Source: CAVYVZ01 sp963772065 (GTDB taxonomy: Bacteria; Acidobacteriota; Vicinamibacteria; Vicinamibacterales; UBA2999). Taken from it: a DNA stretch of 64,000 nucleotides. The translations under genes were made by a program, and so were the position numbers. The stretch's first letter is position 1, and each line of letters begins with the position of its first letter. Below the pieces are notes generated by a model, which worked only from the letters and a program-made list of their open reading frames with translations, made no database searches and was not told where the DNA came from. Of this stretch, positions 8,155 to 17,906 are shown piece after piece. The DNA is taken from positions 186,001-250,000 of the forward strand of contig CAVYVZ010000004.1 in assembly GCA_963772065.1 (NCBI GenBank), given 5' to 3'.

Positions 8155-10321
8155 ATGACGCCCTCATGCACGCGACATGCTTCGGTCGTCCTCGTCGCCA
8201 TGGCGCTTGCCGCCGTGCCCGCTGCCGCTCAGAAGCGCCCCATCACCGAGAAGGACCTCTTCAAGTTCGTGTGGGTGAGCGACCCGCAGATCTCGCCGGA
8301 CGGGACGCGCGTGGCGTTCGTGCGGGTGACGATCGACGAGAAGAAGGACCAGTACGAATCAGGCATCTGGCTCGCGAAGGCCGACGGCAGCGAGGCGCCG
8401 CGCAAGCTCACGAGCGGCGCGCGCGACGTCGCCCCGCGATGGTCGCAGGACGGCAAGCGGCTCGCCTTCGCGCGGGCCGTCGAGAAGGACGGACGGCCGC
8501 AGCCGGCGCAGATCTTCGTGCTGTCGATGGAAGGCGGCGAGGCGCGCGCGATCACGGAGCTTCCGCGCGGAGCGGGCAATCCACAGTGGTCGCCTGACGG
8601 AAAGACGATTGCGTTCGCCTCCACCACGAAGCCGGACGATCTCAAGAAGGAAGAGGAAGCCAAGAAAACCGACAAGCCCCCGGACAAGCCGCGCGAGAGC
8701 GACGTCCGAGTCATCACCACCGCCGTCTACCGCGCCAACGGCGTGGCCGATTTCGGGTACATCGAGACCGACCGCCCGTCTCACATCTGGACCGTCGCCG
8801 TGCCGGACGCCGCGGCGCCGCTCGGCGCGCCGAAGCAGATCACCTCGGGCGAGTTCGCCGAGAACAACTTCACCTGGTCCCCTGACGGTTCGCGGATTTA
8901 CTTCGTGTCGGACCGCGTCAAGGAGTCGTACTACCACCCATTCGACACGGACCTCTACTCCGTTCCTGCTGCCGGCGGCGAGCCGACGCGGGTCGCGAGC
9001 ATCGACGGCGTGATCGGCGACTACGAGTTTTCGCCCGACGGCAAGCGGATCGCACTCATCGGCACGCTCCACGGCAATCCGGTGCGGTCGTACAGCCAGC
9101 CCGATCTCTGGGTGGCGGATCTCCCGGCCGCAGGGGCCGCCGCTACACCGCGGAACCTGACGAGCGCCTACGACTTCGACATCGGTGGGGGGCTCTCCGG
9201 CGACCAGCGCGGACCGCGCGGCGCGCATCCGTCTGGACCGATCTGGACCGGCGACGGCCGCGCGATCCTCGTCAGGGTGGGCGAGCAGGGCGACGCGAAC
9301 GTCAAGCGGATCGACGTCCAGTCGGGCAAGGTCGAGCCGTTCACGACAGGACATCAAGACGTCATGTCGTATACGGCGGCTTCACGCGGCAACAAGCTCG
9401 CCGCTGTGGTGTCATCGCAAACCGCGCTCGGCGACCTTCACGCGATCGATGGCGCCTCCGGATCGATGAAGAAGCTCACGTCGTTCAACGACGAGCTGTT
9501 CAATCAGCTCGCGCTGAGCGAGCCCGAGGAACTGTGGTACTCCAGCTTCGACGGGAAAAAGATTCAGGCGTGGGTGCTCAAGCCGCCATCGTTCGATCGC
9601 ATCGCAGAAGCATCCCCTCATCCTGCAAATCCACGGCGGCCCGCACGCCGCCTACGGCAACAGCTTCACGCACGAGTTCCAATGGATGGCCGCGAAGGGG
9701 TACGTCGTGCTCTTCACGAACCCGCGGGGCAGCTCGAACTACGGTCAGGAGTTCGGCAACATCATCCAGTTCCGGTACCCCGGCGACGACTACAAGGACC
9801 TGATGGCGGGCGTGGATGAGATTCTCAAGAAGGGATACGTCGACGAAGCGCGCATGGGCGTCACGGGCGGCAGCGGCGGCGGCCTCCTCACCAACTGGGT
9901 CGTGACGCAGACGCCGCGCTTCAAGGCGGCGGTGTCGCAGCGCGACATCTCCGACTGGACGAATTTTTGGTACACGGCGGATTTTTCCCAGTACATACCG
10001 TTCTGGTTCCGCAAGGCTCCCTTCCAGGACCCGGCAGAGTTCGCGCAACGCTCGCCGATTACGTACGCGGAGAAGATTCAGACGCCGCTGATGTTCATCC
10101 TCGGCGACGAAGACTGGCGCACGCCGCCGTCAGCCGGTGGCGAGCAGCTGTTTCGCGCGCTGAAATTCCTCAAGAAGCCCACGGTGATGGTGCGCTTCCC
10201 GGATGAGAACCACGAGCTCTCACGCTCCGGCAAGCCCTGGCACCGGGTCGAGCGGCTTCAGCACATCGTCGGATGGATGGACAAGTATCTGCGGGGAACG
10301 AGCACGAGCACCTACGAGTAG
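8155..10321 (+). CDS. S9-family serine peptidase (prolyl oligopeptidase-like, exported; one frame change)
   Basis: Corrected length is about 721 residues. MTPSCTRHASVVLVAMALAA is a signal peptide ending near AAAQK. GGAGG lies about 9 bases before ATG 8155; a GTG at 8146 is the alternative start. The first two-thirds is a PD40/beta-propeller (SPDGTRVAFVRV, WSPDGKTIAFAS, SPDGKRIALIG). The hydrolase domain has NPRGSSNYGQ, the nucleophile elbow VTGGSGGG, the acid in LGDEDWRTPPS and the histidine in PDENHELSRSG. The frame changes at about 9600; dropping one base gives SQKHPLILQIHGGPH, which contains the HGGPH oxyanion motif. Likely role: periplasmic degradation of peptides released by other exported proteases. 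Confidence 0.9.
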
Positions 10322-10328
10322 GGCTCGT

Positions 10329-11345
10329 TCAGTCCACGTCCACTTCGTCGGCTTTGATCGTGCCGCCAATCCGCTGGCCCTTCACCTTCACTCTGGTGCC
10401 AGTGCGGATCTTGCCGCACGATCCGCTCTTGAACTTCGTCGACGAATCGGTGGTCACGTTCTCGCTGTCCACGCGCATCGACAGCGACGGGCAGCTTCCG
10501 CTGATGCTCTGGACTGTGCCGTCGATGTCGACCCGCTGCGGTTCGGCGCCCTTCTGACGAACGGAGAAGCTCTGGCCGGCGATGGAGAGCGAACCCGAGC
10601 GCTCACCGGTCGAGCTGTTCTGAGCGACGCGATAGCGCACCTCCCCGTCGCCGGAACCGCCTGAGCCGCTGCTGATTGATAGCCACGAGTCGCCGGACCT
10701 CGCGTCCCAGGCGCAGCCGCTTCGTGCCTTGACCTTCACGTCCCCGTCGCCGCCACGGGCGTCGAACGACTCGGAGCTCCGGTTCAGCTCGAAGGTGCAG
10801 GATGACTGCGGGGGTGGCGTCGGAGTGGGAACGGGCGAGGGCGCGGGCGCGGGCGCCGGCGTAGGAGCCGTCGGAGCCGGCGGGTTCGGGGGAGACGGCT
10901 GTGTTGGACTCGATGGACCCGTCGCCGCCGGAGGAGGAGGTGGCGGCGGAGCGGCGTCCTGTGTGAGGTCCAACCCGGTGTCGTTGACCACGAGACGAGC
11001 CGTCCGCTGCGTGCGCTGTGAGTTTGAGGAGGCGGTTACCCTGATGGTGGCATTTCCGATCCCCGTTGTGGGGGTCACGGTTACCCACGCGGCGTCGCTG
11101 CGGGCCGTCCAATCGCAGTCACGAGTGGAGGCCACTGTGATGCTGGCCGTGCCGCCGGTGTGTGAAATGGTTCGTGTGGTGGTCGATGCAGCCACGACGC
11201 ACCGGACACCGGACGGCGTGACCACATCCGTTTCGCTCGTCACGCCTCCGCATCCGGCCGTCACCAGCAGAAACGCCGCGGCGAAGGCGCAGCGCCGGTC
11301 GATTGTGGATGTCTGTAGCGCGGTCAGGATCAGCGACGGCCGCAT
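10329..11345 (-). CDS. Lipoprotein with two BACON-like domains and a DUF5666-like C-terminus
   Basis: The start is the ATG at 11345, giving a lipoprotein signal (CAFAAAFLLVTAGCGG, lipobox TAGC). Residues about 45-140 form a BACON-like all-beta domain (CDWTARSDAAWVTVTP, IRVTASSN, RTARLVVN). A Pro/Ala/Thr linker of about 55 residues follows. A second BACON unit comes next (CAWDARSGDSWLSIS, VRYRVAQNSS, GSLSIAGQSFSVRQKG). The tail (VDIDGTVQSISGSCPSLSMR, RVKVKGQRIGGTIKADEVDV) resembles DUF5666. BACON domains are linked to carbohydrate or mucin binding in other phyla; here a cell-surface adhesion or binding role is inference. It is convergent with the S9 peptidase, 7 bases apart. Confidence 0.8.
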   Translation of the reverse strand: MRPSLILTALQTSTIDRRCAFAAAFLLVTAGCGGVTSETDVVTPSGVRCVVAASTTTRTISHTGGTASITVASTRDCDWTARSDAAWVTVTPTTGIGNATIRVTASSNSQRTQRTARLVVNDTGLDLTQDAAPPPPPPPAATGPSSPTQPSPPNPPAPTAPTPAPAPAPSPVPTPTPPPQSSCTFELNRSSESFDARGGDGDVKVKARSGCAWDARSGDSWLSISSGSGGSGDGEVRYRVAQNSSTGERSGSLSIAGQSFSVRQKGAEPQRVDIDGTVQSISGSCPSLSMRVDSENVTTDSSTKFKSGSCGKIRTGTRVKVKGQRIGGTIKADEVDVD

Positions 11346-11421
11346 TTGCACCGCCGACCCCTGCACACCGCTCGCCAGATTTCGAATTATTTCCGTAACG
11401 GTCGACGTGCCGACCAGCGGA

Positions 11422-13257
11422 TCAGGCGCTGCACTCTCCTTCGAGGATCTCGGGTGCGAACTCGGCCTCGTCCCCGATGTCGACGTAGTCCTCCGGGCCC
11501 AGCTCCTCCGGCGTGATTCGTTCCAGGTCGGCCAGCACCGCGCGCGCGCGTTCGACGTCGATGCGGGCAAAGAAGTCGACCGCCCTTTCCCCCGGTGCAC
11601 GGTCCTCGCGGAAGAGCGCCACGAGCCGCGCGACCGCGTCGCCGATCCGACGGGCGGGAATCTTGGCGGCCAACCGTCCAAACTCCACGCGCTCGTCGCC
11701 GACGCGCCCGCCCACGAGAACGAAATACTGCGGAACAGCTCTGCCGGCGAGCTTCCGGACGCTTCCCTGAAACCCGATCGCGGCGACATGGTGCTGACCA
11801 CAGCCGTTCGGGCAGCCGCTGATTTTGATGCCCGCATCGGTCGCGGCTTCGACGAGCTCGGGCGCATCACGAAACGCGTCGGTCAGCACGCGGGCGAGGC
11901 CGCGCGACTGCGTCACCGCGAGGCGGCACGTCTCGGCTCCGGGGCAGCTGGTCACGTCCGCCAACGTGCCCGCGCCGGCCAACGCCAGGCCTGCGGCGGC
12001 GAGGCGCCTGTGCAGCGCCATCACGTCGCCGGCACGCACCCACCGCAGAACGATGTTCTGGTCGGTCGTGGTTCGAACGGTGCCATCGCCGTAGGCGGCA
12101 GCCAAATCGCCTAGAATCCGCAGCTGCGGAGCCGTAATGTCTCCGAGCAGCAACCGGACAGTGACGACTGAATAGCCCCGCTGCTTCTGGCGCCGTACGT
12201 TGGTGGTGAGCCAGGTGGCCAGCGGCTGATCGAGCAGCATCAGCCGCACCGACGACTCGGGTGCGAGGCCCGGTCCGCGGAGGACGGCCGACGAGGCGCG
12301 CGCGGCGATGTCGGCGATCTCCGGAGCCGTCTCGCGGGGCCAGTCGGGTGCTTCTTCCACCGACGGCGCCTCGGGATCGAACGGCAGCCGAGGAATCCCT
12401 TCCGCACGAATCTCACGGCGGGCATCCTCGAAGGCGGCGACGAACCGCTCCCATCCGATGTCCTTGATCATGAACTTCATGCGATTGCGCTGACGATGCT
12501 TGTAGTCGCCCAGCTCGTGGAAGACGCGCACGACCGCTTCGCCGATCTCGAGGATCTTCGCCGCGGGGGCGAACTCGCAGAGCACCTTTCCGGAGGCGCA
12601 CATGATCGCGGTGCCGCCACCCGCCGTCACGCGGAACCCGCGCTCACCCGAGGGCCCGAGCCGCGCGCGGAAGCCGAGGTCGTTGATGCCGGTCACCGCG
12701 TGATCGGTGGCGCAGCCCTCGAACGCGATCTTGAACTTGCGCGGCAGCGATGCGCTCAACGGATGGCGCAGCAGATGACGTGTCAGCGCCTCGCCGTAGG
12801 GCGTGACGTCGAACACCTCGTCCTCGGCGACGCCGGCGTACGGGCAGCCGGTGATGTTCCGCACCGAATTCCCGCACGCCTCGCGAGTGGTCAGGCCGGC
12901 GTCGGCCAGCACATGCATCGCGCCCTCGACGTCATGAGGCTCGAGAAAATGGAATTGCACGTTTTGCCGCGTGGTGACGTGCGCGAACCCGCGCGAGAAT
13001 CGGCCGGCCACGTCGGCCAGCGCATGCAGCTGGCGGACGTCGAGCACGCCCTGCGGGATCTTCGCGCGGATCATGTGGACGATGGGCTGCCGCTGCCCAT
13101 ACGTGCCCTGAGCCAGCCGGAAGGCACGCCACTGGTCGGGGCCGATTTCGCCGCGCTCGAACCGGTCGAGCATCTCCGCGAAGGCGTCGATCTCGGCCTC
13201 GTTCGCAAACGTGAGACGCGCGCGACCGAGCGTCTTGGGATCGTCTACTGCAGCCAT
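11422..13257 (-). CDS. Siroheme/[4Fe-4S] sulfite or nitrite reductase, ferredoxin type
   Basis: The protein has 611 residues in two ferrodoxin-like halves. The first contains FAHVTTRQNVQFHFLEPHDV and NSVRNITGCPYAG; the second has RTTTDQNIVLRWV. The cluster/siroheme ligands TSCPGAETCRLAVTQS (C-x5-C) and ISGCPNGCGQH (C-x3-C) are intact. It reduces sulfite to sulfide or nitrite to ammonia by six electrons in the cytoplasm; sequence alone does not separate the two. Sulfite is favoured here only because no nitrate genes are nearby. It lies 23 bases downstream of the SUMT gene, so cofactor synthesis and the cofactor-using enzyme form one operon on the minus strand. Confidence 0.9.
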   Translation of the reverse strand: MAAVDDPKTLGRARLTFANEAEIDAFAEMLDRFERGEIGPDQWRAFRLAQGTYGQRQPIVHMIRAKIPQGVLDVRQLHALADVAGRFSRGFAHVTTRQNVQFHFLEPHDVEGAMHVLADAGLTTREACGNSVRNITGCPYAGVAEDEVFDVTPYGEALTRHLLRHPLSASLPRKFKIAFEGCATDHAVTGINDLGFRARLGPSGERGFRVTAGGGTAIMCASGKVLCEFAPAAKILEIGEAVVRVFHELGDYKHRQRNRMKFMIKDIGWERFVAAFEDARREIRAEGIPRLPFDPEAPSVEEAPDWPRETAPEIADIAARASSAVLRGPGLAPESSVRLMLLDQPLATWLTTNVRRQKQRGYSVVTVRLLLGDITAPQLRILGDLAAAYGDGTVRTTTDQNIVLRWVRAGDVMALHRRLAAAGLALAGAGTLADVTSCPGAETCRLAVTQSRGLARVLTDAFRDAPELVEAATDAGIKISGCPNGCGQHHVAAIGFQGSVRKLAGRAVPQYFVLVGGRVGDERVEFGRLAAKIPARRIGDAVARLVALFREDRAPGERAVDFFARIDVERARAVLADLERITPEELGPEDYVDIGDEAEFAPEILEGECSA

Positions 13258-13280
13258 GGTTGTTCCCTATGCAGTTCCGC

Positions 13281-14039
13281 CTACGCAATCGCAGCCGCGA
13301 ACGACTGCCCTACCGCATCCGCTTCCGCGAACGATGCAACCTCGCCGATCACGATCACGCCCGGACCATCGCGCCTGGCGTCGATCGACGCCGCCGGCAA
13401 CTGTCCGAGCGTTCCGCGCCAGACCCGCTGCCGCGGCGTCGATGCGCCGAGCACGACGGCGGCCGGCATCCATCCGGGCCACCCCTGGCGCGAGAGCACC
13501 TCGACGATGCGCGTGCGTGAGTTGAGGCCCATCAGCACGACCAGCGTCATCGCGCCGGGCTTCATGCCTCGCAGCATCGGCACCCACGTGGCCTCGTGAT
13601 GCCCGGTGATCACCGCAAATCCGGACGCCAGGCCCCGATGCGTCAACGGAATTCCCGCCAGCCCGGGCGCCGCCATGACCGAGCTGACCCCGGGCACGAC
13701 TTCAAACGCCACACCGGCCTTTGCCAGCGCGCGCGCCTCCTCGCCTCCGTGGCCGAAGACGAACGGATCGCCGCCCTTCAGGCGAACCACCCGAGCGCCA
13801 TCCGAGGCGAGGTCGATCATCAGCCGGTTGATCCACTCCTGGTCGTGGCACGAGCCGACGCGCCCGCCCACGAGCTGCCGCCGCGCGCGCGTCGCGAGCT
13901 GCAGCACACGGGGATCGATGAGCGCGTCGTGAAGCACCTCATCGGCCTGGCTGAGACGTCGAGCCGCCTTCACGGTGAGCAGGTCCGGGTCTCCGGGTCC
14001 TGCTCCAACGAGCGAGACAAAGCCGCTCCTCGTGTTCAT
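13281..14039 (-). CDS. cobA: Uroporphyrinogen-III C-methyltransferase (SUMT)
   Basis: The protein has 252 residues. The start at 14039 gives MNTRSGFVSLVGAGPGDPDL, the classic SAM-binding N-terminus. VVRLKGGDPFVFGHGGEEA, VVPGVSSVMAAPGLAGIPLTH and VLMGLN are further SUMT signatures. It methylates uroporphyrinogen III at C2 and C7 to give precorrin-2, the first step towards siroheme. Its start codon overlaps the stop of the upstream precorrin-2 dehydrogenase by 4 bases (ATGA), and the siroheme reductase follows, so the operon order is dehydrogenase, SUMT, reductase. Cobalamin supply is possible but no cobalamin genes are here. Confidence 0.93.
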   Translation of the reverse strand: MNTRSGFVSLVGAGPGDPDLLTVKAARRLSQADEVLHDALIDPRVLQLATRARRQLVGGRVGSCHDQEWINRLMIDLASDGARVVRLKGGDPFVFGHGGEEARALAKAGVAFEVVPGVSSVMAAPGLAGIPLTHRGLASGFAVITGHHEATWVPMLRGMKPGAMTLVVLMGLNSRTRIVEVLSRQGWPGWMPAAVVLGASTPRQRVWRGTLGQLPAASIDARRDGPGVIVIGEVASFAEADAVGQSFAAAIA

Positions 14040-14614
14040 GCCGTCCTCGCGCGATCCTCGTAGAGGCGGTTCAGCGCCTGCAGCAGGAGCGGTCGCCGGT
14101 CGCTCATCGGCACGCGGTCTTTCAGCCATTGCGCGCGCGCACGGCGCGCCGTCGCGAACCACTCGGCCAGGTCGCGGGGCATCAGCGCGTCGAGCGCTTC
14201 GCGGAAGAGTCCGGCCAGCGCCGGTGCGGCGCCGTCCGTCGAAATCGCGAGCGTCAGCTGATCGCGGCGCAGGACGGCTGCCGCATACGCGCTCGCCGAC
14301 GCCGGATCGTCCACGGCGTTCACGAAGATGTGTCGCTCGGCCGCGGCCACGGAGACCTCGCGGTTTACGTCGGGCGGTGCGGCGGCCACCACGAGCCAGA
14401 CGCCATCGAGATCCGCCGGCTGGAAGCCCCGCCGAACCGCGGTCACCGGAGCCGCGTCAATCGCGGGCGCGATCGTCGGCGCCACGACGGTGACGTCCGC
14501 GCCGGCATCCAGAAGATGGCGGAGCTTCTCCGTCGCCACGACGCCCGCGCCCACGAGCAGCACGCGGCGCCCGGCGAGCTTGAGGAAGAGCGGAAAAAGC
14601 ACTGGGCTTTCCAC
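14036..14614 (-). CDS. Precorrin-2 dehydrogenase / sirohydrochlorin ferrochelatase-type (CysG N-terminal domain)
   Basis: A Rossmann fold opens the protein: LFLKLAGRRVLLVGAGVVATEKLRHLLDAG, with GAGVVA as the NAD loop. It is followed by VWLVVAAAPPDVNREVSVAA and FVNAVDDPASASAYAAAVLRR, as in CysG-N/Met8p. It oxidises precorrin-2 to sirohydrochlorin; some members also insert iron. The start is chosen as GTG 14614 because GGAG lies 7 bases upstream. A TTG at 14629 is in frame but sits inside the terminator T-tract. The protein is about 192 residues. It is the first gene of the siroheme operon and sits directly behind an intrinsic terminator, which suggests regulated read-through. Confidence 0.9.
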   Translation of the reverse strand: MESPVLFPLFLKLAGRRVLLVGAGVVATEKLRHLLDAGADVTVVAPTIAPAIDAAPVTAVRRGFQPADLDGVWLVVAAAPPDVNREVSVAAAERHIFVNAVDDPASASAYAAAVLRRDQLTLAISTDGAAPALAGLFREALDALMPRDLAEWFATARRARAQWLKDRVPMSDRRPLLLQALNRLYEDRARTA

Positions 14615-14628
14615 GAATTTGCTCCACA

Positions 14629-14665
14629 AACAAAAAGGCCCGGGAAGCTATGCCTCCCGGGCCTT
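14629..14665 (-). terminator. Strong intrinsic terminator just upstream of the siroheme operon
   Basis: On the minus strand an 11-bp perfect GC-rich stem (AAGGCCCGGGA / TCCCGGGCCTT, 9-base loop) is followed by TTTTTGTTT. It ends only a few bases before the Shine-Dalgarno GGAG of the precorrin-2 dehydrogenase. It either ends a separate small RNA or the upstream TPR transcript, or acts as an attenuator of the siroheme genes. Confidence 0.85.
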
Positions 14666-14808
14666 GGTAAACCTGTCTGGATGTGAGAACTGCTTCTACA
14701 TCAGTAAGGGCCGACCTCTGGTCGACCCGGTGTACAGGCCCGGGCCCGGGTTGTTGGTTCGACAACAACACACGCATGCCACGACCTGTCCACGGCACTG
14801 ACTCATGA
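14632..14808 (-). ncRNA. Candidate structured RNA / attenuator leader of the siroheme operon
   Basis: The gap between the TPR gene and the siroheme operon is 238 bases and rich in stems on the minus strand: GTTGTTG-TCGAAC-CAACAAC (14750-14769), GGGTCGACC-AGA-GGTCGGCCC (14708-14728) and finally the terminator. The second stem needs a G-U pair on the minus-strand RNA but would have a C-A mismatch on the plus strand, which favours minus orientation. A weak promoter-like pair (TGGACT, 17 bases, TAGTAC) would place the 5' end near 14808. I do not recognise it as a SAM, cobalamin or c-di-GMP riboswitch. It could also be a stand-alone small RNA. Confidence 0.4.
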
Positions 14809-14852
14809 AGCCCTAGTACTACTACCGGATGCCCTAAAAGTCCAGTGTTTCG

Positions 14853-16468
14853 TTACGAACTCTTCACGAACGCCTGCGCTCGCTGCAGCTCGGGACGCGC
14901 GCCGTCGGCGGACCGTGTAATCTCGAGGAGCGTTTGATAGTGCCCGCGGGCCTTTTGCCGATCGCCCGCGGCCTCGGCCGCGCGGGCCGCTCCAAACGCT
15001 CCGCGGAACCGCCCCGGCTCCTTCTTCATCGTCGCCTCGAATGCGACGACCGCCTCTTTGGCCTGTCCAGCCTCGAGCAGCATTTCGCCGAGCAGCTCCC
15101 GCGCCGGGGCCAGCGGGCCCGGTGAAACGGCGGACTTGTCGGTGGCGTCTTCGGCATCAGCCGCGGCTCGCAGCGCCTGTATCGCCTCGGCCTTCCGGCC
15201 CTCGGCATAGACGACCCATGCGCTGGCCACGCGGTGCTGGATGTCCACCTGCTCGGACCAGTACGCGTCGTTCATCGACTTCAACTTGTCGCGCAACGCG
15301 GCAAGGCGCTCGAGATCGGCACCAGCGTCGGCAGGCTTGCCGCCGCGCGCGGCGCCCAGCGCGCGCGCGAAATGCGTGATCGCATCCACATGCGGGAAGG
15401 ACGTCGCACGTGGCTGAAGCGCCGCCGCGTCGCTCCACGCGCTGCGTTCGAGCGCGTAGCGCGCGGGAATGGCCGCAGCCCCGAACCCGCCGGCAAAACC
15501 AGTGGCCGCTCCGCTGAACGCGGCTGGGTCCCATTTTGCCAGAACGGCGGGCATGCGCTCGGCCACGGCGCGCGCTTTCTGATCCTGCGCCATCTGGAGG
15601 TACGCGTATATCTGGTAGTCCATCGCGTGAAGGGCTTCACCGATCACGTTCTGCTTGAGCGCCGTCTCTTCGGACGCGATGTTGGTCTCGACCGACTCCT
15701 TCCAGTAGCCCACCCGCGTGAAGGTATGCGACGGCATGTGGAGCGCGTGCGGCGCGGACGGCGCGATCTTCGATACCGCCGGGCCGCCTCCAGCGCCTTC
15801 GCCGCCAGCGGCGGATGGTCGTACGCATGAATGATGTAGTGAGGCAGTCCCGGATGATCGGGATGCTGCGCCCAGAGCGGCTCGAGGATCGATCCCACCT
15901 TGAGCTGCACCGAGTAGGTCTTGTCCGACGGGAGAGCCGTCTGATTGAGCGCGAGCGCGTAGAAGATCTTCGCCTCGACGTCTTGGGGGTTGTCGCGCTG
16001 AACGGCCTCCATCGCGCGGGCATAGGCGAGCGTGCGGTCCCGATGCGGCACCTTGTCGGAGTCCTTGTACAACTCGGCGACCGCAGCAATGTAGGCGCGC
16101 TCGCGCGGAGTGGGACTGCCGGTCGACAACCCCTTCTCCACGATCGAGCGGCCACGCTCGAGCAGCGGGCCGGCCTTGATGCCGCCAAACGGATTCGTCC
16201 AGTTGGCCAATGCAATGCCCCAGTACGCAACGGCACAGGACGGATCGCGCTCGAGCACCTTGTTGAACGATGCCGTCGCCGGCCCGTACTCGAACGAGTG
16301 CATGAGCGCCGCGCCGCGATCGAAGTCGACCTGTGCCGCTGGACTGCACGACGTGTCGAAATGCACGGTCCCGAGCTTCTCGCCCGACGCGCCGTGCCCT
16401 TCATGTTGCGCAACCGCGGCAAGCGGAGCGCAGAGGATGAACGACAGAACCAAGGGTGCCCGCATCAT
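14853..16468 (-). CDS. Exported TPR-repeat protein (one frame change)
   Basis: Corrected length is about 538 residues. MMRAPLVLSFILCAPLAAVA is a signal peptide, followed by a His-rich start of the mature chain (QHEGHG). Helical repeats include LMHSFEYGPATASFNKVLER, CAVAYWGIALANW and GLPHYIIHAYDHPPLAAKAL. After a frame change at about 15778 come SKIAPSAPHALHMPSHTFTR and, at the end, TPR units such as GEMLLEAGQAKEAVVAFEAT. This TPR family with conserved PHALHMPSH and HYIIHAYD motifs is widespread in Acidobacteriota but uncharacterised. The conserved histidines could bind metal (inference). One base appears to be missing at the frame change. Confidence 0.82.
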
Positions 16469-16482
16469 GGTGGTTTCTCCTT

Positions 16483-17748
16483 TTACGGCGACGTCGTCGA
16501 CGACGACTTTCCGAAATTGAGCCGATTCAGCGCCACGCGGCCGTTGCTGACGACGAGCAGGGGGTCCTGCAGCGCGCGGACGTATTCGAGCGGGTTGCGT
16601 TCGACCACCAGAAGGTCGGCTTCGAACCCCGGCTCGATCGCTCCCACGCGTTTTTCGATCTCAAGCAGCTCGGCAGCCACCGTCGTCGCGGCTTGAATCG
16701 CCTGCAGCGGCGTCATCCCAATCTCGATGAACGCGGCGACTTCGTGCGCAATCCGCGTCACGCTGTTCGGTCCGTAAGACGTATCCGCTCCCGTCGCGAT
16801 CTTGATCCCCAGCCTGTGCGCACGCTCGGTCGTTTCTCTCAAGCGCGGCAGCATATGCGAGCCGCGGAGGTGCAGCCCGGGGTTATCGTAATCCCCGCCC
16901 GGCTGAACGAGGTCGATGACGGTCGCGTAGGTTGGAACGAAGAACGTTCCTTTCTCTTTCATCAGCTTCAACGCTTCTTCCGAGAGGTAGGTGCCGTGCT
17001 CGATGCTGCGCACGCCGGCCTTGACGGCGGCAAGGGCGCCCTCTTCGCCGTGCGCGTGCGCCATCACCGGAATGCCTTTCGCGGCGGCCTCGTCGACCAT
17101 CACCTTCACCTCCGCGTCGGTGTAGACCTGCTTGCGCGGATCGGTGTCGGGAAGGCCCGCGCGCTCCGTTGACGTGGTCTTGATCCAGTCGACGCCGTGG
17201 GCGAGGTTCGCGCGGACGACCTGCCGAATGGCGTCGGGCGTGGTGACGCCGCCGTTCATGAAAGGTGACAGCACGGGATCAGACAGGAACGCCTCGAATG
17301 CAAGCTGCGGTCGCACGTGGTAGCCGGCCGCGAGAACGTCGGGGCCGGCGATCGCACCTTTCTTCGCGAGCTCGCGCAGGCCGACGTCGGCATAATGGGA
17401 GACGCCTGCGCTCCGGACGGTGGTCACGCCCGAATCGAGCGCGCGCCTCGCGGACGCGAAATCCGCGATGTGGGTGTGCGCGTCGATGAGCCCCGGCACG
17501 ACGTACCGCCCTTTGGCGTCGACCACGGCGATCCCGGCAGCCGCGGGCGTCCCGACAGACGCGATCCGCCCATCGCGTACGACGACCGTGGCGTTCGCGA
17601 GCACCTGGCCGGTGCGAACGTTGAGCACGTTCGCGTTGGTGATGGCTATCGGGCCACCCGCGCCGAAGCTGGCGGGACCCTGCGTCTGGCCGGCCAACAC
17701 AGGCACGGCAGCGAGGAGCACGGCCGATGATAAATGCCTGACGCGCAT
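16483..17748 (-). CDS. Exported amidohydrolase (imidazolonepropionase/prolidase-like)
   Basis: The start is the ATG at 17748 with a strong GGGAGGAAG site just upstream. It gives a signal peptide (MRVRHLSSAVLLAAVPVLAG). Metal-dependent hydrolase motifs are GLIDAHTH (HxH), PVMAHAHGEEGA, RSIEHGTYLS and the C-terminal ATGADTSYGPNS. A composite beta-sandwich is built from the N- and C-termini (ITNANVLNVRTG, ADLLVVERNPLE). The family hydrolyses cyclic amides or Xaa-Pro-type dipeptides; the substrate is unknown here. Export suggests peptide or amide scavenging in the periplasm. It lies 14 bases before the TPR gene on the same strand, so the two are probably co-transcribed. Confidence 0.87.
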   Translation of the reverse strand: MRVRHLSSAVLLAAVPVLAGQTQGPASFGAGGPIAITNANVLNVRTGQVLANATVVVRDGRIASVGTPAAAGIAVVDAKGRYVVPGLIDAHTHIADFASARRALDSGVTTVRSAGVSHYADVGLRELAKKGAIAGPDVLAAGYHVRPQLAFEAFLSDPVLSPFMNGGVTTPDAIRQVVRANLAHGVDWIKTTSTERAGLPDTDPRKQVYTDAEVKVMVDEAAAKGIPVMAHAHGEEGALAAVKAGVRSIEHGTYLSEEALKLMKEKGTFFVPTYATVIDLVQPGGDYDNPGLHLRGSHMLPRLRETTERAHRLGIKIATGADTSYGPNSVTRIAHEVAAFIEIGMTPLQAIQAATTVAAELLEIEKRVGAIEPGFEADLLVVERNPLEYVRALQDPLLVVSNGRVALNRLNFGKSSSTTSP

Positions 17749-17906
17749 GAGCTTCCTCCCTGGACGTGCCATTTTAGTGGCGCGTCTGCCCACTCGGGGA
17801 CGGAATTGGCCAAATCGGCGGAATTTGCCCGGAATTTCGCACCCTGGTCGATATCCTAAGTCTGTTCCGCCATCCACGGCGGCTGATTTCTCGAGGAGAG
17901 AGACGC

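Noticed and set aside
14743..14775. tRNA T-arm-like GGTTCGAC hairpin
   Set aside because: The stem is 7 bp with a 6-base loop and no acceptor, D or anticodon arms are found around it.
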